DNA of 64,000 nt from Neorhodopirellula lusitana (GTDB taxonomy: Bacteria; Planctomycetota; Planctomycetia; Pirellulales; Pirellulaceae). The translations under genes and the position numbers were made by a program. This document shows, in pieces, positions 47,621 to 58,500 of the stretch. Every line of letters starts with the position of its first letter. Within the stretch, counting starts at the first letter, position 1. A model generated the notes under the pieces. It was given only the letters and a program-made list of their open reading frames with translations, was not told the DNA's origin and did no database searches. The DNA lies in assembly GCF_900182915.1 (NCBI RefSeq), contig NZ_FXUG01000009.1, positions 124,001-188,000 on the forward strand, written 5' to 3'.

Positions 47621-47882
47621 GCGGTTCCTTCTTCTCGGTGATCACTTCGCACTCTTCGGATTGTTCGGCGTTGATCTCGATGTATTTCTGCCATTCGTCA
47701 GGCAGATTGTCTTCGTGGAAAATCGCTTCGACAGGGCATTCAGGAACACATGCTTCACAATCGATGCACTCTTCAGGGTGGATGTAAAGCATCTGTTCGC
47801 CTTCGTAGAAACATTCTACAGGACAAACGACAACACAATCGGTGTACTTGCATCCGGAGCAGGGTTCGGCGACGACGTGCAT
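47607..47882 (-). CDS. fdxA: 7Fe ferredoxin (FdxA-like)
   Basis: 91 residues. Cys8, Cys11, Cys16, Cys20 (CxxCxxxxCxxxCP) and Cys24 together with Cys39, Cys42, Cys45, Cys49 (CxxCxxCxxxCP) give the binding pattern of a 3Fe-4S plus 4Fe-4S electron carrier. The acidic tail beyond residue 60 ([14 protein letters not shown]) is usual for this family. It is the first gene of the minus-strand run leading to truB. Confidence 0.9.
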   Translation of the reverse strand: MHVVAEPCSGCKYTDCVVVCPVECFYEGEQMLYIHPEECIDCEACVPECPVEAIFHEDNLPDEWQKYIEINAEQSEECEVITEKKEPLADN

Positions 47883-48193
47883 AACTTTTACCTTAGGTTT
47901 CCAACAATCAAAACATCAACGTGAAGGGCAGCAGAACCGTCTGCCAATTGGCTGAATTATCGGACCAGCCAACTTGGGAACTTGGCTGAAATCTGACCGC
48001 AATCGGTCATAATCACAAACGCAGGTTCCCGCAGACCCTTTATTTTGCCAAACCGGCAAGGTCCTATTTTGCCGAATCAGGAAGCTTGGGCAAACCTCCC
48101 ATCTCGCAAATTTTGAATTTCAGGGCATAGTTTCTGGTTCCTCCAAGTAAAACGGCCCTTTGACGACCGTCCCCTTATCGAAGCCCCAATATC
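47883..48193. other. Divergent intergenic region, no gene seen
   Basis: About 310 bases between the ferredoxin and methyltransferase starts. A short duplication (TATTTTGCC near 48041 and 48067) is present. No clear promoter. Confidence 0.45.
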
Positions 48194-49744
48194 GTGCCCC
48201 ACTCCTCCGACGACACCGAAACAACCGATTCCGCCGCTTCATCGGACTCAACATCCGCTGAGCAAACGCATCCATCCGCCGATACAGGATCGACTGAGCC
48301 GATGATTTTGCGAACAAAACCGAATCGGCACTTTCCGTTTCTGTCACGCCACCCTTGGGTGCTCGCCACCGCGCTGGCGGACGGTAAAAGGGCTGATGGC
48401 AAAGGGGCAGACGGCAAACGCGGCGGTAAGAAACGGGCCGACGATAAACGCTCAGGCAAGCATTCAAAATCGGCCAAACACCTCACATCGCATCAAAACG
48501 CCGACTCCAGCGGCCCCAACGACAGCGCCGAACTCACGCCCGTTCCTGAAACGGCCGCGACCGTCGACACCGAGCCAGCATCTGCCGACCCCGCCGCTAC
48601 CGAGGCAGCAACACCGACGCAATTTGGCCAAATCGCCGAACTGCTCGACCACGATGGCAACTGGATCGGACGAGGCCTCTACAACCCAGCCAGCCGGTTG
48701 CGACTGCGTTTGTATAGTTTCGAGGCCGACCAAGCGATTGACGATGCCTTGTTCGCCCGTCGTGTCGACGAATCCGTGGCCCGCCGGCGACAATCGACCC
48801 TGCGTCCCAACTTGGCTGGCGGTGGCGAGCGTTTGGTTTTCAGCGAATCGGACCTGCTCAGCGGGTTAATCGTGGATCGCTACGCCGACTGTCTATCCAT
48901 CCAATTCACGTCCGCAGCACTGCTGTCGCGAGGTGAGTTTTTGATTGACCAAGTCTTGGCGGCCTGTGAAAAGCACGGCACTCCTTGCGGGCGTGTCGTC
49001 TGCCGAATGGATCCCGCCACGGCCAAACACGAAGGCGTCTCGGACGAATGGATCGCCAAAATCGAATCCTGGAGCCGCGGCCTCGACTCCGAAGAATCCG
49101 GTCGCGTTTGGTACCAGCACCATGACCTGAAGATGGCGATCAACCTTTGCGAAGGTCAAAAAACAGGCGGCTACCTCGACCAACAAGACAACCACGCCAT
49201 CGCCGCGTCGTACATGAAGGGACGCCGAGTTCTGGACGTTTGCACCTACACGGGCGGCTTCGCATTGTCAGCCGCTCTGGCGGGTGCAGCCGAGGTCATC
49301 GGCATCGATAGCAGCGAAAAGGCACTCGAACTGGCTCGTCAAAACGCGGCCGCAAACTCACTGGACCACGTCAAGTTTGAGAAAGCCGACTGCTTCGACG
49401 ACCTCAAAGAACGCGGCCAAGTCGGCGAAAAGTTCGACGCCGTCATCCTTGATCCACCTCGATTTGCCGGGTCACGTCGCCAAGTGGACGCCGCCCTGCG
49501 TGCCTACGCTCGGCTAAACATGTCCGCCGTTGACCTGCTCAATCCATCGGGAATCTTGGTCACCTGCAGCTGCTCGGGGCACGTGTCACGAGCTGACTTC
49601 CTGAACATGTTGGTTGATGTCGGCCGGAAACGTCGACGCGACCTGGTCATGACTCGAGTGCTAGGACCATCCGCTGACCACCCATGTGCGGTTTCGTGTC
49701 CCGAAAGCGACTACCTCAAGTGCGTGATCGCGGAAGTGCAGTAG
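48194..49744 (+). CDS. Class I 23S rRNA-type methyltransferase (RlmI/RlmK-like)
   Basis: 516 residues from GTG 48194, or 480 from ATG 48302 (MILRTKPNRHFPF), which is where relatives begin. The PUA domain is split: its first strands (38-60) are followed by an 80-residue Lys/Gly/Asp then Ala/Thr/Pro-rich insert (61-144), and the domain resumes at GQIAELLDHDGNWIGRG. Then come LSGLIVDRY, the SAM loop LDVCTYTGGFA at about 345 and LDPPRF at about 419, and a Cys in TCSCSGHV as in cytosine-5 RNA methylases. Expected role is methylation of a cytosine in 23S rRNA. Odd point: the insert looks disordered and basic, perhaps an RNA-binding tail. Confidence 0.85.
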   Translation: MPHSSDDTETTDSAASSDSTSAEQTHPSADTGSTEPMILRTKPNRHFPFLSRHPWVLATALADGKRADGKGADGKRGGKKRADDKRSGKHSKSAKHLTSHQNADSSGPNDSAELTPVPETAATVDTEPASADPAATEAATPTQFGQIAELLDHDGNWIGRGLYNPASRLRLRLYSFEADQAIDDALFARRVDESVARRRQSTLRPNLAGGGERLVFSESDLLSGLIVDRYADCLSIQFTSAALLSRGEFLIDQVLAACEKHGTPCGRVVCRMDPATAKHEGVSDEWIAKIESWSRGLDSEESGRVWYQHHDLKMAINLCEGQKTGGYLDQQDNHAIAASYMKGRRVLDVCTYTGGFALSAALAGAAEVIGIDSSEKALELARQNAAANSLDHVKFEKADCFDDLKERGQVGEKFDAVILDPPRFAGSRRQVDAALRAYARLNMSAVDLLNPSGILVTCSCSGHVSRADFLNMLVDVGRKRRRDLVMTRVLGPSADHPCAVSCPESDYLKCVIAEVQ

Positions 49745-49946
49745 CCGGTTCGACACAACCGAACTTCGGGCTGATGTGAACCTGAAAATTAAGCAGCCAA
49801 AAACACGATTGCGGGAGACGCGGCCACTTGACGCGTTTATAGTCAACGTCCCACTTTTCAGTTTCTGTGAACACTTGCCGTTTTTTGGTAACGTGTTTCC
49901 AGTCCCTTGAGGATTCTCCGCCTTCTTCAACTTCGTCCGAGGCCAA

Positions 49947-50609
49947 TTGGTGTCGAATGTAACGATCAAAGTCCTGCATGGCGCTGACCGCGGAAAGCTG
50001 TTCGAGGAAATCTCGCCTCCGCTGACGATTGGACGCGAGGAAGGAAACGATATCCAGCTCAATGATGAGCGGGTCAGCCGCTGTCATCTCAAGATCCAGC
50101 GGGACAACGACCGCCTCGTGTTGACGGACCTGGACAGCACCAACGGAACCAAAGTCAACGGTTCCGAGTGCCAGCTGAAGATCCTGCGTCACGGTGATCT
50201 GATCGCTGTCGGACGCAGTCTTCTGTTGCTCGGGTCGGAAGAGCAGATCGCCGAGCGACTGCGATTGATGGGCAATGGCGGAGGAACGCTCAACCGAGAC
50301 ATTAAGTCTTTGGATGAATCGATCGCCGTCGATTTGCAACAGGAACCTGAAAGCCCGTTGCCAGTCGAATCGTTACAGGTAGAAGAATTGCCTGGAATTC
50401 CGGATGATCTTTCGCCAGGACAAAAGGCGCAACTTTGCGAGATCCTCGACTTCCTGCAAAATCGGCTTGAACGTTTGATCGAAACCGCTGAAACGGATGA
50501 AGACACCGAACAGGTGTTGCTGAAGCAGTCCGCCTGGCAACGTTTGCTGGACGTTCAATCTCGCTTAGCAACGCTGAATCGGTCCGTCACGGATCCCGAT
50601 TGGCCGTAG
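49947..50609 (+). CDS. FHA-domain protein
   Basis: 220 residues from TTG 49947; GTG 49950 is equally possible. The FHA core is complete: TIGREEGNDI (Gly29, Arg30), RVSRCHLKI (Ser44, His47) and DLDSTNGTKVNG (Asn66), which bind phosphothreonine. After an acidic linker a helical C-terminal part (about 150-215) probably dimerises. It may read signals of Ser/Thr kinases such as those common in planctomycetes; no kinase is adjacent. Confidence 0.85.
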   Translation: MVSNVTIKVLHGADRGKLFEEISPPLTIGREEGNDIQLNDERVSRCHLKIQRDNDRLVLTDLDSTNGTKVNGSECQLKILRHGDLIAVGRSLLLLGSEEQIAERLRLMGNGGGTLNRDIKSLDESIAVDLQQEPESPLPVESLQVEELPGIPDDLSPGQKAQLCEILDFLQNRLERLIETAETDEDTEQVLLKQSAWQRLLDVQSRLATLNRSVTDPDWP

Positions 50610-50854
50610 TTGGTATCGATTACCGTCGAGCCAGATTACCGTTGATTCCGAGTGTTGACTGGATCGAACGAGTTGACTGGATCAACGGAACGACTGGCCC
50701 AATTGCTAGAGTTTCCAAGCCCAGCAAACGAGCCCGACCCGGCAGTTGAGTTCGTTGAAGCGTCACGAGACTTTCCGGAGTTCGTCGGTCGCCCGAAATC
50801 CAGTCGGACGATACGGACTTTCCCATCCGACTTCGCCATCCGTTTCGAATTCAG

Positions 50855-52609
50855 ATGACCGCATCTTCCACCACAAACGAACCCGCTGTCTTGACCTCAT
50901 CGGCCCGCCCAGACCCGGGCTATCGAGCTTTTCGTGCTCGCAAAGAAGACCGCACCGCCTTGATCGATCCAGTGATCGGCGATTCGGAACTCCTACTCAA
51001 ACAAAACCTGGCTGACGACCTGGGCCTTAGCGGTTCCAGCGAATCCGTTTTCTGGCACGGCTTGGGCCAACAAGCTCGCCAGCAACTGACCCAGGACGCA
51101 CGACGGTACACGTCGGCGTACCGCACGGTCAGCGATGCGGGGAACAAGCTTCGACAAGACAATGCCGGCGGACCTGTCCTGAACGACCTATCGGCGCGTC
51201 CCGAAACGCCTCCGATCGTGATGGCGGGACACCAACCGACGCTGTTCCATCCTGGCGTTTGGTTCAAAAACTTCGCCCTTCAGCACATCGGCCAAGAAAC
51301 CGGGGCATTGCCGATCAACTTGGTAATCGACAACGATGTCGCGGCAGGTCGCTCCATCCGCGTCCCGGTCCGGGATTCGCTGGGTCGAGCCCGTGTCAGC
51401 TCCGTGAGCTATGACAGTGGCGGTGCAGGCATTCCATTTGAACAGGCCAAAATCCGCGATCTTCGCCAGTTCGACGCGTTCGAGAAGGCCGTCCGAACTT
51501 CCATTTCACCGCTGGTCAAAAACCCCTTGATTTTGTCGCTGTGGCCACACGCCCGCGACGCCATTCGACGCTGCGAAATTGCGGGTTGTGCGCTCGCCCA
51601 AGCTCGCCACTCACTGGAAGAAACGCTTGGATGGAACACCCTGGAAATCCCCCTCGGTGTCGCCGTTCGTGGACTCCCCTTCGCCCGATTCGTCTTGGAG
51701 TGGATCGACGACTTCGAACGATTTCATCAAGTTTACAACGATTCAGCTGACCATTACCGAGCCTGGCACGGCATCCGCAGCAACGCCCACCCTGTTCCCA
51801 ATTTGACGGTCGATGGCGAGTACTGGGAACTGCCACTGTGGGTGTATGGCAACGACTCACCGACTCGCCGAGCGGTTTGGGTTCGCCGCACCGGCGGACA
51901 GCTGGAAATATCCGATCGCAGCAATGAGCGTCCTCGGATTCTGTTGCCCGCTGGAAATCGAGACCGAGCCGCCACCATTCTCGCTGAATCGACTTCGTCC
52001 GAGTTCAAACTGCGGCCGCGAGCTCTCATCACGACCATGTTCGCCCGACTCTTGCTCAGCGATTTGTTCCTGCACGGGATCGGCGGCGGGAAGTACGACC
52101 AGCTGGCGGACCGGATCATGAGCCAGTTTTACGGGATCCAGCCACCCGCCTTTCAGGTCGTTTCGGCAACACTTCGACTGCCGGGTCAATCCATCGACCA
52201 CGGACGGCCTGATCAAATCCAGGCCCTGCAGCGTCAAATCCGCGACACGCAATACCAGGGCGAACACTGGGCTTCCGGCGACACGAACGCTTCAGGAAAT
52301 AGTCACAATGCCCACGAGATTGCCGATTCACCCGCAATCCAGGCTTTGGCGAACCAAAAGCGAGATCTGCTGGCCCAAATGCCAACGAGCGGCCCTAAAC
52401 AGGACTGGCACCGGAAAATCACGGCAGTGAACACCGAGCTTTCAGCTCTGCTGGAACCGCGTCGGGCGACATTGCGAGCGGAATTAGCACAGTTACGACA
52501 AGCTTCTGCCGAAGAACAGATCTTGGCCAGTCGCGAATGGTCGTTCTGCTTGTTCCCCTTGGAATACCTAGTCCCGGCTTTTGAAGAAATGCTGGTGACG
52601 GCGTCCTAA
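50855..52609 (+). CDS. Large protein distantly like BshC (cysteine-adding enzyme)
   Basis: 584 residues from ATG 50855. Two stretches line up by position with BshC of bacillithiol synthesis: AGHQPTLFHPGVWFK (BshC: GGQQ...TGP) and FLHGIGGGKYDQLADRIM followed by PPAF (BshC: FIAGPGE..YWGELK..PPVMPR). A C-terminal helical coil is also shared. Overall identity must be low. If true, the protein would be a ligase-like enzyme for a thiol or other metabolite, but no partner genes (bshA, bshB) are in view. I treat the function as unknown. Confidence 0.55.
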   Translation: MTASSTTNEPAVLTSSARPDPGYRAFRARKEDRTALIDPVIGDSELLLKQNLADDLGLSGSSESVFWHGLGQQARQQLTQDARRYTSAYRTVSDAGNKLRQDNAGGPVLNDLSARPETPPIVMAGHQPTLFHPGVWFKNFALQHIGQETGALPINLVIDNDVAAGRSIRVPVRDSLGRARVSSVSYDSGGAGIPFEQAKIRDLRQFDAFEKAVRTSISPLVKNPLILSLWPHARDAIRRCEIAGCALAQARHSLEETLGWNTLEIPLGVAVRGLPFARFVLEWIDDFERFHQVYNDSADHYRAWHGIRSNAHPVPNLTVDGEYWELPLWVYGNDSPTRRAVWVRRTGGQLEISDRSNERPRILLPAGNRDRAATILAESTSSEFKLRPRALITTMFARLLLSDLFLHGIGGGKYDQLADRIMSQFYGIQPPAFQVVSATLRLPGQSIDHGRPDQIQALQRQIRDTQYQGEHWASGDTNASGNSHNAHEIADSPAIQALANQKRDLLAQMPTSGPKQDWHRKITAVNTELSALLEPRRATLRAELAQLRQASAEEQILASREWSFCLFPLEYLVPAFEEMLVTAS

Positions 52610-52735
52610 ATTCAGTCTTGAAGCACTTTTCTAGGCCTGGATTTCGGATTGGCGTTGCTCATAGCTGAAATTTCGTTATCCTACGCGGCCCGAAACACTA
52701 CCTATCCAACGCATATCCACCCCGAGAATCATCTC

Positions 52736-52888
52736 ATGAAGGTCGTTAGCAGTATCGGCGCGTTGAAATACCGCCACCCTGATTGCCAAGTCGTCAAACG
52801 ACGTGGCCGAATTTACGTCATTTGCAAGAGCAACCCAAAGTTCAAGGTTCGCCAAGGCGGAGCGAAGGTCAAAAAGACCCGTCGTTAG
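52736..52888 (+). CDS. rpmJ: Ribosomal protein bL36, alternative (zinc-poor) form
   Basis: 50 residues from ATG 52736 ([17 protein letters not shown]). The sequence ...[18 protein letters not shown] is diagnostic for bL36. It matches the longer YkgO-type form with only two Cys, not the four-ligand zinc ribbon form (no CxxC). In other bacteria the zinc-free form is made under zinc limitation; here it may simply be the main copy. Earlier in-frame starts would add 29 residues unlike any bL36. Confidence 0.9.
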   Translation: MKVVSSIGALKYRHPDCQVVKRRGRIYVICKSNPKFKVRQGGAKVKKTRR

Positions 52889-53003
52889 AAAACGGTCTCG
52901 TTAACTGTGCAAGTTAGGCCATTTGGACTAATCTGGACGAACGCGATGCACGGATGTCATCCTGTTTTGCTATCTTCGTTCGCCACACTTATCGATCTCC
53001 CTG

Positions 53004-54374
53004 GTGTTACCTGACGTCACCCCTCTTCCCTCTCCGTCCCATAGCGATCAAGCACGATCGCGGGTTGGTGCTCCGCTGAATAAGAGCGTCGACCGCGAGA
53101 ATTGGGAGGATGTTGCTCCTTCGTTCGCGAAGTCGAGCGATCGCTCGGTTGTGCAAACGTCACAAATTCAGGTTGTCCCTTTCGACGACCTCTCCATCGA
53201 TCTGCTCCAGAAATGGGATGAGTTAAGATGGAGCGCTGAGAATGCAAAGCTTTTCGATCAGCCCTTCTTTTCGCCTCGATTCGCTGAGGCGGTGAACCGT
53301 GCCCGCGGTGACGTTTTTGTCGCTGTCGCAATGGCACCGGGTCAAGACGCCCATTCCCCCAACCTGACACCCGAACACGCCATCGGCTTTCTGCCATTCC
53401 ACCGCGTGGGGCGATTAGGTGTTCCAGTTGGACGGTTCCTCAACGACGCCCAAAATGTAATCGGGCTGGCTGCGGAACGCGTCGATTGGTCCGCGTGGCT
53501 CCAAGCCTGCAACGTGATTGCATTCGACATGCACTCGATCGTGCAAGGCGATCCCGCTTGGAATGACGACTATCAACTGGACACCGTCCGAGCCTTTCGA
53601 GCTGATTTCGAGGGCAATTCCGAACAATTCTTGCGACGGCTTGAGCGTCAGCACCGGACCATCGGCAAGCAGGGCCAGAAAACTCGCAAGCTGAATCGCG
53701 AAGTCGGTGACGTTCGACTCGAAGTGGACTGCCGCTGCCCCAAAGTTCTCAAGCAGGCAATTCAGTGGAAACGGGCGCAATACCAACGCACCCACATCCT
53801 AGATTTGTTCCTGCCCGACTGGACGCGAAAACTGGTCGATGAACTTCACAACTGGGACGACCACGACCTGCGGGGCGGTGCTGCCGAATCCGAGTATGCC
53901 CCTGACCAAGCCGCGATGACACCGCCAGCGCCCGGCGACGCGGAGTGCAGTCGCTTGGACATGCAACCGCTCAAGGGAATCCTGTCGGTGCTGTGGGCGG
54001 GCGACCAGGTCGTCGCCGCACATTACGGGATGGTCGAACGAGGTCGATTGCATTACTGGTTTCCGACCTATGACCCCAAATACGCTCGTTATTCGCCGGG
54101 GACAGCCCTGTTCACCGAACTCGTCCGTGCCGCCAGCAGCCACGGCATCGATTGCATCGACATGGGCTACGGCGAACAACCCTACAAACAAAAGCAAACG
54201 GCAACGACCAGCGAAGTCGCCTATGGAACGATTACCGATTCAAAGTGGCACCGATTCTCGTTCTCGCTCGAAAACCGGGTCGTCGCCTGCTTGAAACAGA
54301 TCCCTATGAAGGAACTGATCAAGAAAGGCTGGCGGACAGTGAATCCAACCGCTGGGATTAAGAAACTAAGCTAA
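53004..54374 (+). CDS. GNAT/FemAB-like acyltransferase
   Basis: 456 residues from GTG 53004. The C-terminal 250 residues have the double GNAT layout of CelD/BioF2-type (acetyltransf_6) proteins: RRLERQHRTIGKQGQ, then WKRAQY, then LSVLWAGDQVVAAHYGMV, and GTALFTELVRAASSHGID with a YGEQPYKQ end. Such enzymes transfer acyl or aminoacyl groups, often in exopolysaccharide or cell-surface pathways. The first 60 residues look disordered. No operon partner is apparent. Confidence 0.7.
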   Translation: MLPDVTPLPSPSHSDQARSRVGAPLNKSVDRENWEDVAPSFAKSSDRSVVQTSQIQVVPFDDLSIDLLQKWDELRWSAENAKLFDQPFFSPRFAEAVNRARGDVFVAVAMAPGQDAHSPNLTPEHAIGFLPFHRVGRLGVPVGRFLNDAQNVIGLAAERVDWSAWLQACNVIAFDMHSIVQGDPAWNDDYQLDTVRAFRADFEGNSEQFLRRLERQHRTIGKQGQKTRKLNREVGDVRLEVDCRCPKVLKQAIQWKRAQYQRTHILDLFLPDWTRKLVDELHNWDDHDLRGGAAESEYAPDQAAMTPPAPGDAECSRLDMQPLKGILSVLWAGDQVVAAHYGMVERGRLHYWFPTYDPKYARYSPGTALFTELVRAASSHGIDCIDMGYGEQPYKQKQTATTSEVAYGTITDSKWHRFSFSLENRVVACLKQIPMKELIKKGWRTVNPTAGIKKLS

Positions 54375-54633
54375 GCAAACGGGATCACTGCCAGCCTCAG
54401 CGTCTTCTTGAGCTTCAGCTTTCTGACCAGATTCCACGCTCTCACGCCGCGAATCGATCCTCGCCCCGTGCAGACGGCGCAGTCCCTACACCCCTCAAAA
54501 TCCCAGGCAATCGTTGGCCCAGCGTCGTTTGAATCTGTTGGGGACTGCGAAACTTCAGCCTAGGCTGGGGTTTCAATAGACAGTGCCGGTGATTTTCGGC
54601 AAAACGACAAGTGCTCTTGCCACCTTCATATCC

Positions 54634-55551
54634 ATGTCCAAGCGTCCTTTTTTCATTGTATGCCTTCTCGCCTGCCTCGCGTTCGCGATCGCAACAAGCG
54701 TTGAAGTTGCGTCCCAGTCACCTCGGCCAGAGAAGCCACCGGCCACCGATACCAATCCCGCTCATGCTGCTCCATCGTCGGACAACCGAGACGATAGGTC
54801 CGCTAAAGAAGCCCGTGAGGAAGATCGTCCACGCGACGGCAAAGATCGCCGAGACCGCGACGGGCGAGACGGCGGTGGCAAACGCGGTCCGGGCGGGAAA
54901 TCTTCCGGCAGTGAAATCATGTTCGGGCTCCTCCGCTCAGGCAAGGTTCAAGCGGAACTGAAGATGGCTCCCGAGCAACTCGAACGAATCCGGAACCTGG
55001 AAAGGCAGCTGCGAGACCAGCAACGCGAACAGTTCAACCTGGAACGCGGCGACGGTAGCCCGAAAGAATTTGACTTCCGCAACGCCAGCGAAGAAGAACG
55101 AGCGAAGCTGTTCCAGAAAATTCAAAACCGCCGTGAAGAACAACGAAACCAACTCGTCGAAATACTCCAAGCTAAACAGGTCAAACGTCTCGAACAGATC
55201 GCGATCCAAGTCCATGGATCCATGGCGCTCGGATCACCTAAAGTTCAACAGGAACTCGCGCTCACCCACGCTCAACTCGAAAAGTTAAAACAGATCCGCC
55301 GCATTCAGGACGAAAAAATGCGGAAGAGCTATCACGAGATGCGGCAAGCCGGCCCACGCCAAGATTCCCACAACAAGATCCAAGCGATCCGTATTGAAAT
55401 CGAATCGATGATGCTGGACGTACTCGATCCCGACCAACGGAAACAGTTCGAGTCACTCAAAGGCGAGCCCTTCGATGTCAGCTCGCTCCTGCGTGGATCG
55501 CGTGGCGAACCTCGCTCACGTCGCGGACGCGGCGACGATTCACGCGGCTAA
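54634..55551 (+). CDS. Exported, highly charged coiled-coil protein
   Basis: 305 residues from ATG 54634; a signal peptide (FFIVCLLACLAFAIATSVEV) follows directly, so the upstream in-frame start at 54583 is rejected. A disordered Asp/Arg/Gly-rich stretch (about 30-90) leads to a long helical region rich in Gln, Glu and Arg (QLRDQQREQFNLERG, KQVKRLEQIAIQ), with spacing like LTxxQ/Spy-type periplasmic proteins. A basic tail RSRRGRGDD ends it. Function unknown; a periplasmic chaperone or stress protein is possible. Confidence 0.75.
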   Translation: MSKRPFFIVCLLACLAFAIATSVEVASQSPRPEKPPATDTNPAHAAPSSDNRDDRSAKEAREEDRPRDGKDRRDRDGRDGGGKRGPGGKSSGSEIMFGLLRSGKVQAELKMAPEQLERIRNLERQLRDQQREQFNLERGDGSPKEFDFRNASEEERAKLFQKIQNRREEQRNQLVEILQAKQVKRLEQIAIQVHGSMALGSPKVQQELALTHAQLEKLKQIRRIQDEKMRKSYHEMRQAGPRQDSHNKIQAIRIEIESMMLDVLDPDQRKQFESLKGEPFDVSSLLRGSRGEPRSRRGRGDDSRG

Positions 55552-55594
55552 ACAGCCGAGGTCACTGGCGTGACCATGGCTGCCGACATGACGA

Positions 55595-58500
55595 TCAACT
55601 GGATGCATCGTCCCGATTTAGCATGCCAGCGAGCTGTTCCGCTAACGCACTAACGGCAGGCTCCTGAAGCATGTGTGCATGGTCACCTGGCACCGTCACG
55701 ACCTGCACCCCTTCGGTCACCGCTCGCCAACCCAACAACGGATCGTCGAACAACGGGTTGGTTCGATCCTGATCGTCAGGCCGGAACAAATGCACTTCGC
55801 CCGCGTACGGTTCGGCGACATACTCATGCACCGCTTTCACGTTGGCTTGAAAAACACCGAAGACGTGCATCGCGTTGTTGGCCGCAAGGTTTTCGGCATC
55901 CAATTCCTCAGGCACGATGCCAGCCTGCGCGGCTCGATCCACAAAAAACTGCAACTGCTCGGTTGCCGGCTTCTGGCGAATCGCTTCCAGATCCAAGTTG
56001 GCAGCCCCCGGGAACAAGGCCGACAACAAAGGCAAGAAGTCTTCTTCTCGAAACTCGGTTTCCGGCGACAAAAGTCCCGAATCTAACAGCGCGACGATGC
56101 CGACTGACCGACCGCGAATCCGCAATTGCCGAGCAACTTCAAAAGCGATATTGCCGCCCAGTGACCAACCCGCCAAGTGGACCTTGCCACTGGGTTGTTG
56201 TTCGGAAATGACTCGAGCATAGTGCGCCGCCATTTCAGCAAGCGTCTCATGCGGCGGACGATTCCCATCAATGCCGTTGGCTTGCAATCCGTAGATCGCC
56301 CGGCCATCCACTTCATCGTAAGCGGCCAAGAAGTGGGCCAATTCACGATAGCAAAACACGGTACCACCGGCCGGATGGACACAAAAAAGCGGTGCGGCTT
56401 TTGACGTCTTCGATGCCCTGCCCGCACTCGCCGACAGCGGCACCAATGTCGAACTGATCGAAGCCAAGTCCGGCTGATCAATCAATTCAGCAAGGTGAGC
56501 GATCGTTGCATTTTGGAACAGTGCCACTAGCGGTAAACGTTCACCCAGCTTCTTTTCAACTTCGCTGGTCATCCGCACAGCCAACATGCTGTGACCGCCC
56601 AACTCAAAGAAATCATCTCGCACACCAATTGGATGAGCGTCCAAAAGCTCTTCCCAAATCTCAACCAAAATCTGCTGAGTGGGAGTGCTTGCCGCCTCAA
56701 AATCGCCTGCCCATGCTGGTCGTCCGGACGGACGCGGTAGCACATCGCGATCGATCTTCCCGTTGGTCGTTCGCGGCAACTCGTCCATCAAAACAAACGC
56801 CGACGGCACCATGTAACCGGGCAACCGCTCCAGTAGTTCATCACGCAGGTGCTGGGTGAATCGACGGGACACCTCCGCCGCCGCTGGGTCATTGGCGAAG
56901 CGATCCACTGGCGCCAAATCACACCAATCGGGCTTGCCTTGTTCATCTGAAACAACCGCTGCTTCCATATCCGCAAGGGTCTTCTGGTCACTCATGGACT
57001 GCAAACAATGCCAAGCCAACATTTCCGCTTCGGCTCGTTCAACGGCCAGAGTCGTTTCGTACTGACTCGCGTGAACCTGTTCAAGCACTTCACTCGACAC
57101 GGGCTCGTCGACTCGCATCACCACGTCAAAGCGGAACTGACTCAATTCATTTTCAGCGTCCGCCGCCTTCAACAAAATCCTCGCCTCACGTAGCCGAGGA
57201 TGAATCGCCGTGAGTTGCTGGAACCAGCGTGGATCGATCAGCAGTTCTTCTTCATGTTCGATTCGTGATGCCACCCGGTGCTTCAGTTCCGACACGGTCA
57301 AATCGGATTCAGCACGTGTTTGCTCAACCGCCGTCGCCATCGCCTCCTGCAACAACAGGTTGCGAATGTCACCGAGAAACAGATAGCCGCCTGGCTCGAT
57401 GAACTCAATCGCGTCATGCAACACTCGCTGCAAATACGCTAATGACGGGAAGTACTGAACCACCGAATTCAGTACCAAACAATCAAACGACTCGGGGTTC
57501 TCTGCATCAGCACCAAGGTATGAAAAATCATCCGCATTGGATTGGTGTAGCGTGACCCTCGAACTCAACTCAGGTTTGTGCTTCAATTCAGCCCGAATGT
57601 TTTCGAGCGATGAAGCCAACAAGTCGGCACCCACATAGGACTGACAATGCTCAGCCACCCGCAAAAGCAGCAACCCGGTTCCGCATCCGATTTCCAGAAC
57701 GCGGTCCGCATGCAATGCCACGATTCGGCTTACCGCTCCATCCGCCCACTGACGCATTTCGCCCGTCGGGATCGGTTGCCCCGTGAACGTGCTGATCCAG
57801 CCGGTCACGTTGAACGAAGTATCCAAGACCGGTGGCGCAAGCCGGTGCGTTTGTTCGAACAAACTGTGCCACTGCGTTACATGATCCACTTCCGACGCAC
57901 TGATCCAGTCGCCATCGAATGCTTCCGGCTCCGCAACCGCATATGCAACTAACTGGGACGTCGCATCATCAGTACGTTGCACGACGGTCGCCTGCCGCAC
58001 GGCGGGAAGCGTTTCCATCACCGCCGCAATTTCCCCTGGCTCAATCCGGTAACCACGCACGCTAACCTGATCGTCGGCACGGCCCACGAATTCCATTTCG
58101 CCACTGGGCAACCAACGCCCAAGATCCCCGGTCCGGTACATCTTCGCTTGATCAAGATCCGGATAAGCGGGGGACGCAAACGGATCATCCAAGAATACCG
58201 CGTCCGTCAATTCAGGAGCGTTCAGGTAGCCACGACTCACCCCTCCGCCACCAACATAAATCTCGCCAGTCACCCCAATCGGTAACGGCTGAAGTTGCGA
58301 ATCCAAAACATACATCCGCATGTTTCGCATCGGGCGTCCAATCGGCGGCTTATCACTGTTCCAGTTCTGATGCAGCGGCATCATGCTGCAACCGACACTC
58401 ACTTCCGTCGGACCATAGCCATTGAAAACACAACGACCTGCACTGGTCCAACGACGCGCAAGCTCACCGGTCAGTTTATCTCCCGCCGAAGCGACAATTT

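Noticed and set aside
55560-55575. Terminator hairpin between the secreted protein and the peptide synthetase
   Set aside because: GGTCAC/GTGACC forms a short stem, but there is no T-run on either strand.
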